Under the pieces are notes generated by a model, which was not told the DNA's origin, made no database searches, and was given only the letters and a program-made list of their open reading frames with translations. The translations under genes and the position numbers were made by a program. Source: Enterobacter sp. 10-1 (lineage in GTDB: Bacteria > Pseudomonadota > Gammaproteobacteria > Enterobacterales > Enterobacteriaceae). From it: a DNA stretch of 64,000 nt. Each line of letters begins with the position of its first letter. Position 1 is the first letter of the stretch. Where the stretch lies: assembly GCA_002270295.1 (NCBI GenBank), contig NISF01000008.1:222076-286075 (forward strand), read 5' to 3'. Positions 42,454-51,669 of the stretch are shown here, one piece after another.

Positions 42454-43517
42454 TGTACGTTGCCGTCAAAGGCGGTGAGAAGGCGATAGTCGCCGCTCAC
42501 GCCCTTCAGGAACACAAACGACGAGGCGATGGACGGCTTCCTGAAATTAGCGTGGAACAGATTACCCAGCAGCTGAACCTGGCGGTTGACCGGGTGATGA
42601 CCGAAGGCGGCATCGCCGATCGCGAGCTGGCGGCGCTGGCGCTCAAGCAGGCCAGCGGCGACAGCGTCGAGGCCATTTTTTTACTCCGCGCCTACCGCAC
42701 CACCCTGCAGCGGCTGGCGGTGAGCGAGCCGGTAAATACCGCCGAAATGCGTCTGGAGCGCCGCATTTCGGCGGTCTATAAGGATATTCCCGGCGGCCAG
42801 ATGCTCGGCCCGACCTATGACTACACCCACCGCCTGCTCGATTTTACCCTGCTGGCCAACGGCGAGACGCCGGCGCTGAAAACCGCCGGGCAGCCGCCGG
42901 AAGCCACTCCGCACGTCTTTAACCTGCTGGTCCAGCAGGGGCTGGCGAAAGCGGAACGGCAAACCCTCGCCCAACCTGACGATATCACCCGCAGCCCGCC
43001 GGTTTACCCCTGCTCGCGCTCATCGCGCCTGCAGCAGCTGGTGCGCGGCGACGAAGGCTACCTGCTGGCGCTGGCCTACTCGACCCAGCGCGGCTACGGC
43101 CGCAATCACCCGTTTGCCGGCGAAATACGCAGCGGCTACGTGGCGGTGGAGATCGTCCCGGAGGAGCTGGGCTTTGCGGTCAATATTGGCGAGCTGCTGA
43201 TGACCGAATGCGAAATGGTCAACGGGTTTGTCGCCCCGGAAGACGAGCCCCCGCACTTCACCCGCGGCTACGGCCTGACCTTCGGCATGAGCGAGCGCAA
43301 AGCGATGGCGATGGCGCTGGTTGACCGCGCGCTCCAGGCGCCGGACTACGGCGAGGAGGCGGCCGGCCCGGCGCAGGACGAAGAGTTTGTGCTGGCCCAT
43401 GCCGATAACGTCGAGGCCGCGGGCTTCGTCTCGCACCTTAAGCTGCCCCACTATGTCGATTTCCAGGCCGAACTGGCGCTGCTGAAACGCCTGCAACGGG
43501 AGAACGAACGTGGCTAA
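42453..43517 (+). CDS. phnI: C-P lyase nucleosidase subunit PhnI
   Basis: Catalytic subunit that cleaves the purine base from ATP and, with PhnG, PhnH and PhnL, attaches the alkylphosphonate to ribose. 354 residues, as in E. coli. ATG 42453 (TAATG overlap with phnH) replaces a TTG two codons upstream. Conserved segments include YVAVKGGEKAI, RLERRISAVYKDIPGGQ-like and GEIRSGYVAVEIVPEELGFA. Overlaps phnJ by eight bases. Confidence 0.97.
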   Translation: MYVAVKGGEKAIVAAHALQEHKRRGDGRLPEISVEQITQQLNLAVDRVMTEGGIADRELAALALKQASGDSVEAIFLLRAYRTTLQRLAVSEPVNTAEMRLERRISAVYKDIPGGQMLGPTYDYTHRLLDFTLLANGETPALKTAGQPPEATPHVFNLLVQQGLAKAERQTLAQPDDITRSPPVYPCSRSSRLQQLVRGDEGYLLALAYSTQRGYGRNHPFAGEIRSGYVAVEIVPEELGFAVNIGELLMTECEMVNGFVAPEDEPPHFTRGYGLTFGMSERKAMAMALVDRALQAPDYGEEAAGPAQDEEFVLAHADNVEAAGFVSHLKLPHYVDFQAELALLKRLQRENERG

Positions 43518-44358
43518 CACCCTCTCCGGCTATAACTTCGCCTATCTTGATGAGCAAACCAAGCGCATGATCCGCCGCGCCATTCTTAAAGCCGTCGCCA
43601 TCCCCGGCTATCAGGTCCCGTTCGGCGGCCGCGAAATGCCGATGCCCTACGGCTGGGGGACCGGCGGCATCCAGCTGACCGCCAGCCTGATTGGCGAGAA
43701 CGACGTGCTGAAGGTGATTGACCAGGGCGCCGATGACACCACCAACGCGGTATCGATTCGCCAGTTCTTCACCCGCGTGACCGGCGTCGCCACCACCGAG
43801 CGCACCGAAGACGCGACGCTGATCCAGACCCGCCACCGGATCCCGGAAACGCCGTTGACGGAAGATCAGATCCTGATCTTCCAGGTGCCGATCCCGGAGC
43901 CGCTGCGCTTTATCGAGCCGCGCGAAACCGAAACCCGCACCATGCACGCGCTGGAAGAGTACGGCGTGATGCAGGTAAAACTGTATGAAGATATTGCCCG
44001 CTTCGGCCACATTGCGACCACCTACGCCTACCCGGTGAAGGTCAACGGCCGCTACGTGATGGACCCATCGCCAATCCCGAAATTCGATAACCCGAAAATG
44101 CACATGATGCCGGCGCTGCAGCTGTTCGGCGCCGGGCGCGAAAAGCGCATCTACGCGGTCCCGCCGTTTACGCCGGTGGAAAGCCTCGATTTTGACGATC
44201 ATCCGTTCACCGTGCAGGAGTGGGATGAGCCCTGCGCCATCTGCGGCTCGCGCCACAGCTATCTTGATGAAGTGGTGCTGGATGACAGCGGCAAGCGCAT
44301 GTTTGTCTGCTCCGATACCGACTACTGCCGCCAACAGAGCGAGGCGCAACAAAAATGA
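43510..44358 (+). CDS. phnJ: C-P lyase radical SAM subunit PhnJ
   Basis: Breaks the carbon-phosphorus bond with a glycyl/thiyl radical mechanism. 282 residues from a GTG start inside the end of phnI. The unusual cluster cysteines are C242, C245 and C267 (CAICG...FVC), and C273 is the thiyl-radical residue; the glycine-rich FGGREMPMPYGWGTGG lies near residue 40. All catalytic residues known from E. coli are in place. Confidence 0.97.
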   Translation: MANTLSGYNFAYLDEQTKRMIRRAILKAVAIPGYQVPFGGREMPMPYGWGTGGIQLTASLIGENDVLKVIDQGADDTTNAVSIRQFFTRVTGVATTERTEDATLIQTRHRIPETPLTEDQILIFQVPIPEPLRFIEPRETETRTMHALEEYGVMQVKLYEDIARFGHIATTYAYPVKVNGRYVMDPSPIPKFDNPKMHMMPALQLFGAGREKRIYAVPPFTPVESLDFDDHPFTVQEWDEPCAICGSRHSYLDEVVLDDSGKRMFVCSDTDYCRQQSEAQQK

Positions 44359-45113
44359 GCCAACCGTTACTTGCGGTCAATAATCTGACCCACCTCTATG
44401 CGCCGGGCAAAGGCTTCAGCGACGTCTCTTTTGAACTGTTCCCGGGGGAAGTGCTGGGCATCGTCGGCGAATCCGGCTCCGGCAAAACGACCCTGCTGAA
44501 GGCCATCTCCGCGCGCCTGGCGCCGCAGCAGGGCGAGGTGATGTACCACAACCGCTCGCTGTACGCGATGAGCGAGGCGGATCGCCGCCGCCTGCTGCGC
44601 ACCGAGTGGGGCGTGGTGCATCAGCACCCGATGGACGGCCTGCGGCGCCAGGTTTCAGCGGGCGGCAATATCGGCGAACGCCTGATGGCCACCGGCTCAC
44701 GCCACTACGGCAATATTCGCGCCACCGCCGGGCGCTGGCTGGAAGAGGTGGAGATCCCGGCATCGCGCATCGACGACCTGCCGACCACCTTTTCCGGCGG
44801 CATGCAGCAGCGCCTGCAGATCGCCCGCAATCTCGTCACCCAGCCGAAGCTGGTGTTTATGGATGAACCCACCGGCGGACTGGATGTGTCGGTACAGGCT
44901 CGCCTGCTCGACCTGCTGCGCGGCCTGGTGGTGGAGCTGAACCTCGCGGTGGTTATTGTCACCCACGATCTCGGCGTTGCGCGCCTGCTGGCTCACCGCC
45001 TGCTGGTGATGAAGCAGGGTCAGGTGGTGGAAAGTGGTTTAACCGACCGGGTGCTCGACGATCCGCACCATCCCTATACCCAGCTGCTGGTGTCGTCGGT
45101 CTTGCAGAACTAG
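44355..45113 (+). CDS. phnK: C-P lyase ABC protein PhnK
   Basis: 252-residue ABC-type ATPase that docks on the PhnGHIJ core rather than on a membrane permease. Walker A GESGSGKTT, signature FSGGMQQRLQIARNL, Walker B LVFMDEPTGGLD. Overlaps phnJ by four bases. It could be mistaken for a dipeptide-transport ATPase, but its position and core similarity are those of PhnK. Confidence 0.96.
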   Translation: MSQPLLAVNNLTHLYAPGKGFSDVSFELFPGEVLGIVGESGSGKTTLLKAISARLAPQQGEVMYHNRSLYAMSEADRRRLLRTEWGVVHQHPMDGLRRQVSAGGNIGERLMATGSRHYGNIRATAGRWLEEVEIPASRIDDLPTTFSGGMQQRLQIARNLVTQPKLVFMDEPTGGLDVSVQARLLDLLRGLVVELNLAVVIVTHDLGVARLLAHRLLVMKQGQVVESGLTDRVLDDPHHPYTQLLVSSVLQN

Positions 45114-45137
45114 CCCACTAACAATCCGCTGGGTCAG

Positions 45138-45171
45138 GTAGCCCGGACGGGCGCATCGCGCCGCCTCCGGG
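45138..45171. repeat. REP-like palindrome between phnK and phnL
   Basis: GTAGCCCGGACGGGCG and CGCCGCCTCCGGG form the imperfect stem-loop typical of enterobacterial REP elements. It lies in the 84-base gap inside the phn operon and may lower expression of distal genes or stabilise the 5' part of the message. Confidence 0.7.
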
Positions 45172-45197
45172 GAAACTCAGGCACTATGAGGCAACAA

Positions 45198-45884
45198 ATG
45201 AACGCTATCCGCGTTGAAAACGTACATAAAACCTTTGTCCTGCATCAGCAAAACGGCGTTCGCCTGCCGGTGCTCGCCGACGCTTCGCTAACGGTTAACG
45301 CCGGAGAGTGCGTGGTGCTGCACGGCCATTCCGGCAGCGGTAAATCAACCCTGCTGCGCTCGCTTTACGCCAACTACCTGCCGGATACCGGGCATATTCA
45401 CATCCGCCACGGCGACGAGTGGGTTGACCTGGTGAACGCCTCGGCGCGCAAGGTGCTGGAAGTCCGTAAAACCACCATCGGCTGGGTCAGCCAGTTCCTG
45501 CGGGTCATCCCGCGGATTTCAGCGCTGGAGGTGGTGATGCAACCGCTGCTGGATCTCGGCATCCCGCGCGAAGAGTGCGCCGCTAAGGCCGCGCGCCTGC
45601 TGACGCGCCTGAACGTCCCGGAACGCCTGTGGCACCTTGCCCCGTCCACCTTCTCCGGCGGCGAGCAGCAGCGGGTCAACATCGCCCGCGGCTTCGCCGT
45701 TGACTATCCGATCCTCTTACTCGACGAGCCTACCGCCTCCCTGGACGCCAAAAACAGCGCCGCGGTGGTGGAGCTGATTAACGAAGCCAAAGCGCGCGGC
45801 GCGGCTATTGTCGGCATTTTCCATGATGAAACGATACGCAACCTGGTCGCCGACCGGCTGCATCCGATGGGAATAACAGCATGA
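45198..45884 (+). CDS. phnL: C-P lyase ABC protein PhnL
   Basis: 228-residue ABC-type ATPase that joins PhnI in the first step of phosphonate activation. Walker [10 protein letters not shown], signature [14 protein letters not shown], Walker [16 protein letters not shown] 45198 has GAGG six bases upstream and matches the E. coli length; ATG 45186 would precede the ribosome site. Four-base overlap with phnM. Confidence 0.96.
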   Translation: MNAIRVENVHKTFVLHQQNGVRLPVLADASLTVNAGECVVLHGHSGSGKSTLLRSLYANYLPDTGHIHIRHGDEWVDLVNASARKVLEVRKTTIGWVSQFLRVIPRISALEVVMQPLLDLGIPREECAAKAARLLTRLNVPERLWHLAPSTFSGGEQQRVNIARGFAVDYPILLLDEPTASLDAKNSAAVVELINEAKARGAAIVGIFHDETIRNLVADRLHPMGITA

Positions 45885-47017
45885 TTATCAACAACGTAAA
45901 ACTGGTTCTCGAAGATGAAGTGGTGAACGGTTCGCTGGAGGTGCAGGAGGGCATGATTTACGCGTTTGCCGAAAGCCAAAGCCAGCTGCCGCAGGCTATC
46001 GACGGCGAGGGCGGCTGGCTGCTGCCGGGGCTCATCGAGCTGCATACCGATAATCTGGACAAGTTTTTTACCCCGCGCCCGAAGGTTGACTGGCCCGCCC
46101 ACTCGGCGATGAGCAGCCACGATGCGCTGATGATCGCCAGCGGGATCACCACCGTGCTGGATGCGGTGGCCATTGGCGACGTCCGCGACGGCGGCGACCG
46201 GCTGGAAAATCTGGAAAAGATGATCAACGCCATCGAAGAGACGCAAAAGCGCGGCGTTAACCGCGCCGAGCACCGCCTGCACCTGCGCTGCGAGCTGCCG
46301 CACCACACCACCCTGCCGCTGTTTGAGAAGCTGGTTGGCCGCGAGCCGGTGAGCATGGTCTCCCTGATGGACCACTCTCCAGGGCAGCGCCAGTACGCCG
46401 ACCGCAGCAAGTACCGCGATTACTATCAGGGAAAATATCATCTGACCAACGAAGAGATGGACCGCTTCGAGGAGGAGCAGATGGCGCTGGCGGCGACCTG
46501 GTCGCAACCGAACCGCGAGACCATCGCCGCCATCTGCCGCGAGCGTAAGATCGCCCTCGCCAGCCACGATGACGCCACCCGTGAACATGTCGTCGAATCG
46601 CACCAGCTTGGCAGCGTGATCGCCGAATTTCCTACCACCTTAGCCGCCGCAGAGGCCTCGCGTCAGCACGGCATGAACGTGCTGATGGGGGCGCCGAATA
46701 TCGTGCGCGGCGGCTCGCACTCCGGCAACGTCGCCGCCCATCAGCTGGCGGCCGATAATCTGCTGGATATTCTGTCATCCGACTACTATCCCGCCAGCCT
46801 GCTGGATGCCGCCTTCCGCATCGCCGATGACGATAGCAACCGCTTCACGCTGCCGCAGGCGATTCGCCTGGTGAGCAAAAATCCGGCGCAGGCGCTGGGG
46901 TTAGGCGACCGCGGAGCCATTGCCGAAGGTAAACGTGCCGACCTCGTGCTGGCCCATCGCCGCGGGGAGCATGTGCATATCGACCACGTCTGGCGTCAAG
47001 GAAAGAGGGTTTTCTAA
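45881..47017 (+). CDS. phnM: RPnTP diphosphohydrolase PhnM
   Basis: Amidohydrolase-fold enzyme that removes diphosphate from the alkylphosphonate ribose triphosphate. 378 residues. Metal-site motifs [11 protein letters not shown] and ASHDDAT (binding histidines and aspartate), and late [14 protein letters not shown]. Overlaps phnL by four bases and phnN by one. Confidence 0.97.
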   Translation: MIINNVKLVLEDEVVNGSLEVQEGMIYAFAESQSQLPQAIDGEGGWLLPGLIELHTDNLDKFFTPRPKVDWPAHSAMSSHDALMIASGITTVLDAVAIGDVRDGGDRLENLEKMINAIEETQKRGVNRAEHRLHLRCELPHHTTLPLFEKLVGREPVSMVSLMDHSPGQRQYADRSKYRDYYQGKYHLTNEEMDRFEEEQMALAATWSQPNRETIAAICRERKIALASHDDATREHVVESHQLGSVIAEFPTTLAAAEASRQHGMNVLMGAPNIVRGGSHSGNVAAHQLAADNLLDILSSDYYPASLLDAAFRIADDDSNRFTLPQAIRLVSKNPAQALGLGDRGAIAEGKRADLVLAHRRGEHVHIDHVWRQGKRVF

Positions 47018-47580
47018 TGTCCGGGAAACTGATTTGGCTGGTGGGGCCTTCCGGCTCTGGAAAAGATAGCCTGCTGGCGGCGCTCCGCCAGCGCGAGCAC
47101 TCGCAGCTGCTGGTTGCGCATCGCTATATTACGCGCCCCTTTAACGCCGGGAGCGAGAATCATATCGCCCTCAGCAAGCCGGAGTTTTTCAGCCGCGCCG
47201 AGCGCCAGCTTTTTGCTCTCAGCTGGCACGCCAATAACAATTACTACGGGATTGGCATCGAAATTGACCTCTGGCTGCACGCCGGTTTCGACGTGGTGGC
47301 CAACGGCTCCCGCGCGCATCTGCCGCAGGCCCGGGCGCGCTACGCCGACGCTCTGCTGCCCATCTGCCTGCAGGTCACGCCGGAAGTGCTGCGCCAGCGT
47401 CTGCAGCAGCGCGGCCGGGAGAACGAAACGGAGATCGCCCAGCGGCTTGAGCGCGCCGCGCGCTACGCGCCAACGGACTGCCTGACGCTCAATAACGACG
47501 GCACCCTCGGGCAATCGGTCGAGCAATTCTTCACGCTGCTGCGCCGCCGCTACGCCCGACAAGAGAATCAGCATGCCTGA
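47017..47580 (+). CDS. phnN: Ribose 1,5-bisphosphokinase PhnN
   Basis: 187-residue guanylate-kinase-like enzyme making PRPP from ribose 1,5-bisphosphate. Walker [10 protein letters not shown] at residues 9-17; [14 protein letters not shown] and [12 protein letters not shown] follow. In E. coli phnO, encoding an acetyltransferase, lies next; here only 51 bases separate phnN and phnP. Confidence 0.95.
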   Translation: MSGKLIWLVGPSGSGKDSLLAALRQREHSQLLVAHRYITRPFNAGSENHIALSKPEFFSRAERQLFALSWHANNNYYGIGIEIDLWLHAGFDVVANGSRAHLPQARARYADALLPICLQVTPEVLRQRLQQRGRENETEIAQRLERAARYAPTDCLTLNNDGTLGQSVEQFFTLLRRRYARQENQHA

Positions 47581-47631
47581 CCGCAAGCGACGCGAAGTCG
47601 TCGTTTTAAAAAAGCGCTGTGAGGAGGGGGT

Positions 47632-48390
47632 ATGAGCCTGACTATTCGCTTAAGCGGAACCGGCGGCGCCCAGCTGGTGCCGGTCTTCGGCTGCGACTGC
47701 GCCGCCTGTCGCCGCGCCCGTATTAATGAGGCCCACCGCCGCCGTCCCTGCAGCGCGGCGGTGAAGTTCAACCACGCCGTGACGCTGCTGGACGCCGGTC
47801 TCCCGGACCTGATGGAGCGCTGGCCCGCCGGAACTTTTCAGCAGTTTTTGCTCACCCACTACCATATGGATCATGTGCAGGGCCTGTTCCCGCTGCGCTG
47901 GGGCGTGGGCGCGCAGATCCCGGTTTTTGGTCCGCCGGATGAAGAGGGCTGCGACGATCTCTTTAAGCATCCCGGGCTGCTGGATTTTAGCCATACCGTC
48001 GCGCCCTTCGTGGTTTTTGAGCTGCAGGGGCTCAGGGTGACCCCGCTGCCGCTGAACCATTCAAAGCTGACGTTCGGCTATCTGCTGGAGTCGGCGCACA
48101 GCCGCGTGGCGTGGCTGTCGGATACCGCCGGGCTGCCGGAAAAGACGCTGAAGTTCCTGCTCAATAACCAGCCGCAGGTGATTATTATCGACTGCAGCCA
48201 CGAACCGCGTCCGCAAACCCCGCGCAACCACTGTGATTTAAATACGGTGCGGGCAATCAACCTGATCGTTGGCTGCCCGCGCGTCATTCTCACCCATATC
48301 AGCCATCAGTTTGATGCCTGGATGATGGAAAACGCGCTGCCGCCGGGGTTTGAGGCGGGCTACGACGGTATGGAGATCGTGCTGGATTAG
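47632..48390 (+). CDS. phnP: Phosphoribosyl cyclic phosphodiesterase PhnP
   Basis: Metallo-beta-lactamase-fold enzyme opening 5-phosphoribosyl 1,2-cyclic phosphate, the C-P lyase product. 252 residues. Structural zinc cysteines in [12 protein letters not shown], catalytic metal motif [10 protein letters not shown], later [11 protein letters not shown]. The Shine-Dalgarno GGAGGGGG is strong. The end overlaps convergent yjdP by four bases. Confidence 0.97.
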   Translation: MSLTIRLSGTGGAQLVPVFGCDCAACRRARINEAHRRRPCSAAVKFNHAVTLLDAGLPDLMERWPAGTFQQFLLTHYHMDHVQGLFPLRWGVGAQIPVFGPPDEEGCDDLFKHPGLLDFSHTVAPFVVFELQGLRVTPLPLNHSKLTFGYLLESAHSRVAWLSDTAGLPEKTLKFLLNNQPQVIIIDCSHEPRPQTPRNHCDLNTVRAINLIVGCPRVILTHISHQFDAWMMENALPPGFEAGYDGMEIVLD

Positions 48391-48722
48391 TAGTCGTCAT
48401 CCAGCCGCCGGCGATCGTTCTCTAACTGCCGACGGTCCTGATCCAGCTGGCGCTGGCGATCGTCAAGCTCTCGGCGGCGATCGTCCAGCTGACGCTGCCG
48501 ATCGTCGTACTGCCGCTGGCGATCGCTGCTTTGCTGACGGCTCTCCTGATAGCGGCCATCGTTGTACCGATCGTCGTCGTCGGAGCGGCTATCGCCGGGA
48601 CGCCAGGCGTCATTAATCGCCTGCTGAATATTGCCGATGGCGTCGTCAATAAGATCGGCGCGCGCAAGCTGGCTGCTCAGCGACAGGGTGCAGAGGATCA
48701 AAGCGGTCAAATAGCGTTTCAT
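48387..48722 (-). CDS. yjdP: Secreted coiled-coil protein YjdP
   Basis: 111 residues: signal peptide ([18 protein letters not shown]), then [15 protein letters not shown] and a long charged helix of Arg/Gln/Asp heptad-like repeats ([20 protein letters not shown]). Function unknown; the locus is conserved next to phnP in E. coli. A stem-loop with 8-bp arms (48723-48751) ends just before its start codon and could affect translation. Confidence 0.9.
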   Translation of the reverse strand: MKRYLTALILCTLSLSSQLARADLIDDAIGNIQQAINDAWRPGDSRSDDDDRYNDGRYQESRQQSSDRQRQYDDRQRQLDDRRRELDDRQRQLDQDRRQLENDRRRLDDDY

Positions 48723-48791
48723 AGGGCCAGTCTCTTCGGGGGGCTGGCCCTACGGTAATCAACGGCCGCCGCGGCGAGTAGCGGAGGAATC

Positions 48792-49241
48792 TCAAATCCG
48801 CTGCTGCTCAATCGCCGCTATCGCGTCAATTCGCGCCTGATGCCGACCGCCTTCAAATTCACTATCCAGCCAGGCGTCTACGATCATTTTTGCCAGCTCC
48901 AGGCCTATGACGCGCGCGCCGAATGCCAGCACGTTAGTATTGTTATGCTGGCGCGAAAGCTGGGCTGAATAGGGTTCGCTGCACACGACCGCACGAATGC
49001 CGGGATGCTTATTGGCGGTAATCGAGATCCCAACGCCGGTGCCGCAGATCAGGAGCCCGCCATCAGCTTCACCAGTCACAATGGCCTGGGCGACGGCGCT
49101 GGCGTAGCGGGGATAGTCCGTCCGCTCGGACGACCACGTCCCCTTATCCACAGTCTCGATACCCCGCTGCTGCAGGTGCGCAAGGATCTCGTCCTTCAGG
49201 ATAAACCCCACGTGATCGCAGCCAATGGCAATCCTTTTCAT
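48792..49241 (-). CDS. rpiB: Allose-6-phosphate/ribose-5-phosphate isomerase B
   Basis: 149-residue LacAB/RpiB-fold isomerase. Catalytic C66 in CGTGVGIS, substrate-binding D9-H10 in GCDHVG, and SRQHNNTNVLAFG are present. Divergent from rpiR and the als genes; in E. coli it both isomerises ribose 5-phosphate and serves allose breakdown (allose 6-phosphate to allulose 6-phosphate). Confidence 0.97.
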   Translation of the reverse strand: MKRIAIGCDHVGFILKDEILAHLQQRGIETVDKGTWSSERTDYPRYASAVAQAIVTGEADGGLLICGTGVGISITANKHPGIRAVVCSEPYSAQLSRQHNNTNVLAFGARVIGLELAKMIVDAWLDSEFEGGRHQARIDAIAAIEQQRI

Positions 49242-49600
49242 ACTTAGCCTCGCCTGTTGTTAACTTTACAAACATGGTTGATATTGTGATTTAAGCCGTG
49301 AATAACGGCGAGAAAGCGATCAAAAAACCGCCTTTAAGCGTCTTTCTACACGGCAATTTTTCACAAATCAAGCGCATTAAACGAGCTATCCACGGCATAC
49401 GCTAGCGACAAACGAAGACGTAAATCACACAATCAATTGTTTTATATTTAATTTTATAAAAAAGCACATCTCCATACTCCGCTAAACTTCACAGAACATA
49501 CAACTTTATAAAATTTATGTTTTTGTGAAGTAGATTGTATATTTTCTGTTTGGAGTGTGGTGATATAGTGTCGTCTTCATTTTATGGACAAGAGAAAGCG
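49242..49600. other. Divergent rpiB/rpiR control region
   Basis: 359 AT-rich bases without a gene. It contains a long inverted repeat (49486-49531) that is the best candidate for the RpiR operator. Confidence 0.6.
49486..49531. promoter_or_regulatory. Inverted repeat, candidate RpiR operator
   Basis: ACTTCACAGAACATA and TATGTTTTTGTGAAGT form arms of 15-16 bases around a 15-base AT-rich centre, with one single-base difference. It lies 70 bases before the rpiR start. Confidence 0.55.
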
Positions 49601-50488
49601 ATGAGCCAGTCAGAATCCAGTTCGCTCCCCAACGGTATCGGTCTCGCCCCCTGGTTGCGTATGAAGCAAGAAGGGATGACCGAAAATGAAAGCCGGATCG
49701 TCGAGTGGTTGCTTAAACCCGGCAACCTAAGCGATGCCCCCGCCATTAAAGATGTGGCGGAAGCGCTATCGGTATCCGAAGCGATGATCGTCAAGGTTTC
49801 CAAACTGCTGGGTTTCAGCGGTTTTCGTAACCTGCGCAGCGCCCTGGTGGAGTATTTCTCTCAATCTGAACAGGTACTCCCTGCCGAACTCTCCTTTGAT
49901 GAAGCGCCGCAGGACGTGGTGAATAAGGTGTTTAACATCACCTTGCGTACCATTATGGAAGGCCAGTCGATCGTGAACGTCGATGAGATCCATCGCGCGG
50001 CGCGCTTTTTCGCCCAGGCCAACCAGCGCGATCTGTACGGGGCGGGCGGCTCGAACGCCATCTGTGCCGACGTCCAGCACAAGTTTCTGCGCATCGGCAT
50101 GCGCTGCCAGACCTATCCGGATGCACATATCATGATGATGTCCGCCTCGTTATTGAAAAAAGGCGATGTCGTGCTGGTCGTCACCCACTCCGGGCGCACC
50201 AGCGATATTAAATCCGCAGTGGAACTGGCGAAAAAGAACGGGGCTAAAATTATCTGTATTACACACAGCTACCATTCGCCGATCGCCAAATTAGCTGATT
50301 TTATTATTTGTTCGCCAGCACCAGAAACGCCATTATTAGGCAGAAACGCCTCTGCGCGTATATTACAACTAACATTATTAGATGCTTTTTTTGTTTCCGT
50401 TGCCCAACAGAATATTGAACAGGCTACTTTAAATATGCAAAAAACCGGCGCTATTGTTGATTTCTTTTCACCAGGTGCGCTGAAGTAA
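49601..50488 (+). CDS. rpiR: Allose/ribose regulator RpiR (AlsR)
   Basis: Repressor of rpiB and the als operon. 295 residues from ATG 49601, matching the E. coli start MSQSE; the 22 extra residues to 49535 have no counterpart. N-terminal HTH-6 domain (AIKDVAEALSVSEAMIVKVS) and C-terminal SIS sugar-phosphate domain (DLYGAGGSNAICADVQHKF, VTHSGRTSDIKSAVELA). Effector is allose or its phosphate. Confidence 0.96.
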   Translation: MSQSESSSLPNGIGLAPWLRMKQEGMTENESRIVEWLLKPGNLSDAPAIKDVAEALSVSEAMIVKVSKLLGFSGFRNLRSALVEYFSQSEQVLPAELSFDEAPQDVVNKVFNITLRTIMEGQSIVNVDEIHRAARFFAQANQRDLYGAGGSNAICADVQHKFLRIGMRCQTYPDAHIMMMSASLLKKGDVVLVVTHSGRTSDIKSAVELAKKNGAKIICITHSYHSPIAKLADFIICSPAPETPLLGRNASARILQLTLLDAFFVSVAQQNIEQATLNMQKTGAIVDFFSPGALK

Positions 50489-50490
50489 AT

Positions 50491-50605
50491 ACTCGTCATA
50501 TTTCAAGCCGCAGTTGCGTTGGCTACGCTCGTTCGCCCCAGTCAGATAGTTTTATGCTGCTGGGGACTGACCCGCTTGCCGCCCTTCTGTAACCTGAATT
50601 ATTCC
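50491..50605. repeat. Enterobacterial intergenic palindromic repeat
   Basis: About 115 bases starting ACTCGTCATATTTCAAGC and containing GCGTTGGCTACGCTCGTTCG, a central CCCCAG/CTGGGG stem, CCGCTTGCCGCCCTTCTG and GAATTATT. I recognise this as a dispersed intergenic repeat of enterobacteria, distinct from REP and ERIC. It lies between rpiR and alsB, where it may fold in the message. Confidence 0.6.
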
Positions 50606-50662
50606 GAGGATTAATAATCTGCTCCTGCCCAAGGAGCAATATCCTACACCGAGAATACTGCT

Positions 50663-51598
50663 ATGAATAAATATCTGAAAATCTTCAGCGGCGTGGCTAT
50701 GGGCGTAATGTTATCCACCAGCGCTTTCGCCGCCGCCGATTATGCTGTGGTATTAAAAACATTATCGAACCCGTTTTGGGTTGATATGAAAAAAGGTATT
50801 GAAGACGAGGCCAAAACCCTGGGCGTCAGCGTCGATGTTTTTGCCTCCCCCTCGGAAGGCGATTTTCAGTCACAGCTGCAGCTGTTTGAAGATTTAAGCA
50901 ACAAGAACTACAAAGGTATCGCTTTCGCCCCGCTCTCCTCGGTAAACCTGGTCATGCCGGTAGCCAAAGCCTGGAAGAAAGGTATTTTTCTGGTCAACCT
51001 CGATGAAAAGATCGATATGGATAACCTGAAGAAGGCCGGCGGTAACGTTGAGGGATTCGTCACCACTGACAACGTCGCGGTCGGTGCGAAAGGGGCCGAC
51101 TTTATTATCGGCAAGCTGGGCGCTGAGGGAGGCGAAGTTGCCATCATCGAAGGTAAAGCCGGCAATGCCTCAGGGGAAGCTCGCCGCAACGGTGCGACGG
51201 AGACCTTCAAAAAAGCCAGCCAGATCAAGCTGGTCTCCAGCCAGCCTGCCGACTGGGATCGCATTAAAGCGCTGGATGTCGCCACCAATGTTCTGCAGCG
51301 TAACCCCAACCTGAAAGCCTTTTACTGCGCTAACGATACGATGGCAATGGGCGTTGCCCAGGCCGTGGCCAACGCCGGTAAAAGCAAAACGGTACTGGTC
51401 GTCGGCACCGACGGTATTCCCGAGGCGCGCAAAATGGTCGCCGCCGGACAGATGACCGCCACCATCGCCCAGAACCCAACGAATATCGGCGCAACGGGCC
51501 TGAAAATGATGGTCGATGCCGCGAAGACCGGTAAGGTCATTCCCCTGGATAAAACGCCAGAATTTAGGCTGGTGGATTCTATTCTGGTCACGAAGTAA
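50663..51598 (+). CDS. alsB: D-allose-binding protein AlsB
   Basis: Periplasmic binding protein of the ribose/galactose class, 311 residues as in E. coli. Signal peptide to about residue 23 (STSAFAAADY). The motifs TLSNPFWVDMKKGI, DNVAVGAKGADFI and FYCANDTMAMGVAQA are those of AlsB. First gene of the alsBACEK operon under RpiR. Confidence 0.97.
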   Translation: MNKYLKIFSGVAMGVMLSTSAFAAADYAVVLKTLSNPFWVDMKKGIEDEAKTLGVSVDVFASPSEGDFQSQLQLFEDLSNKNYKGIAFAPLSSVNLVMPVAKAWKKGIFLVNLDEKIDMDNLKKAGGNVEGFVTTDNVAVGAKGADFIIGKLGAEGGEVAIIEGKAGNASGEARRNGATETFKKASQIKLVSSQPADWDRIKALDVATNVLQRNPNLKAFYCANDTMAMGVAQAVANAGKSKTVLVVGTDGIPEARKMVAAGQMTATIAQNPTNIGATGLKMMVDAAKTGKVIPLDKTPEFRLVDSILVTK

Positions 51599-51669
51599 TT
51601 TTCCTGCGGGTGATTTAATGCCCCTTACCCTTATGCTCACCAGCGGGTAAGAATGAATAAGGAGTGATT

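Noticed and set aside
43438..44352. 304-codon minus-strand frame opposite phnJ
   Set aside because: Antisense of a well-conserved enzyme; composition typical of third-position GC bias.
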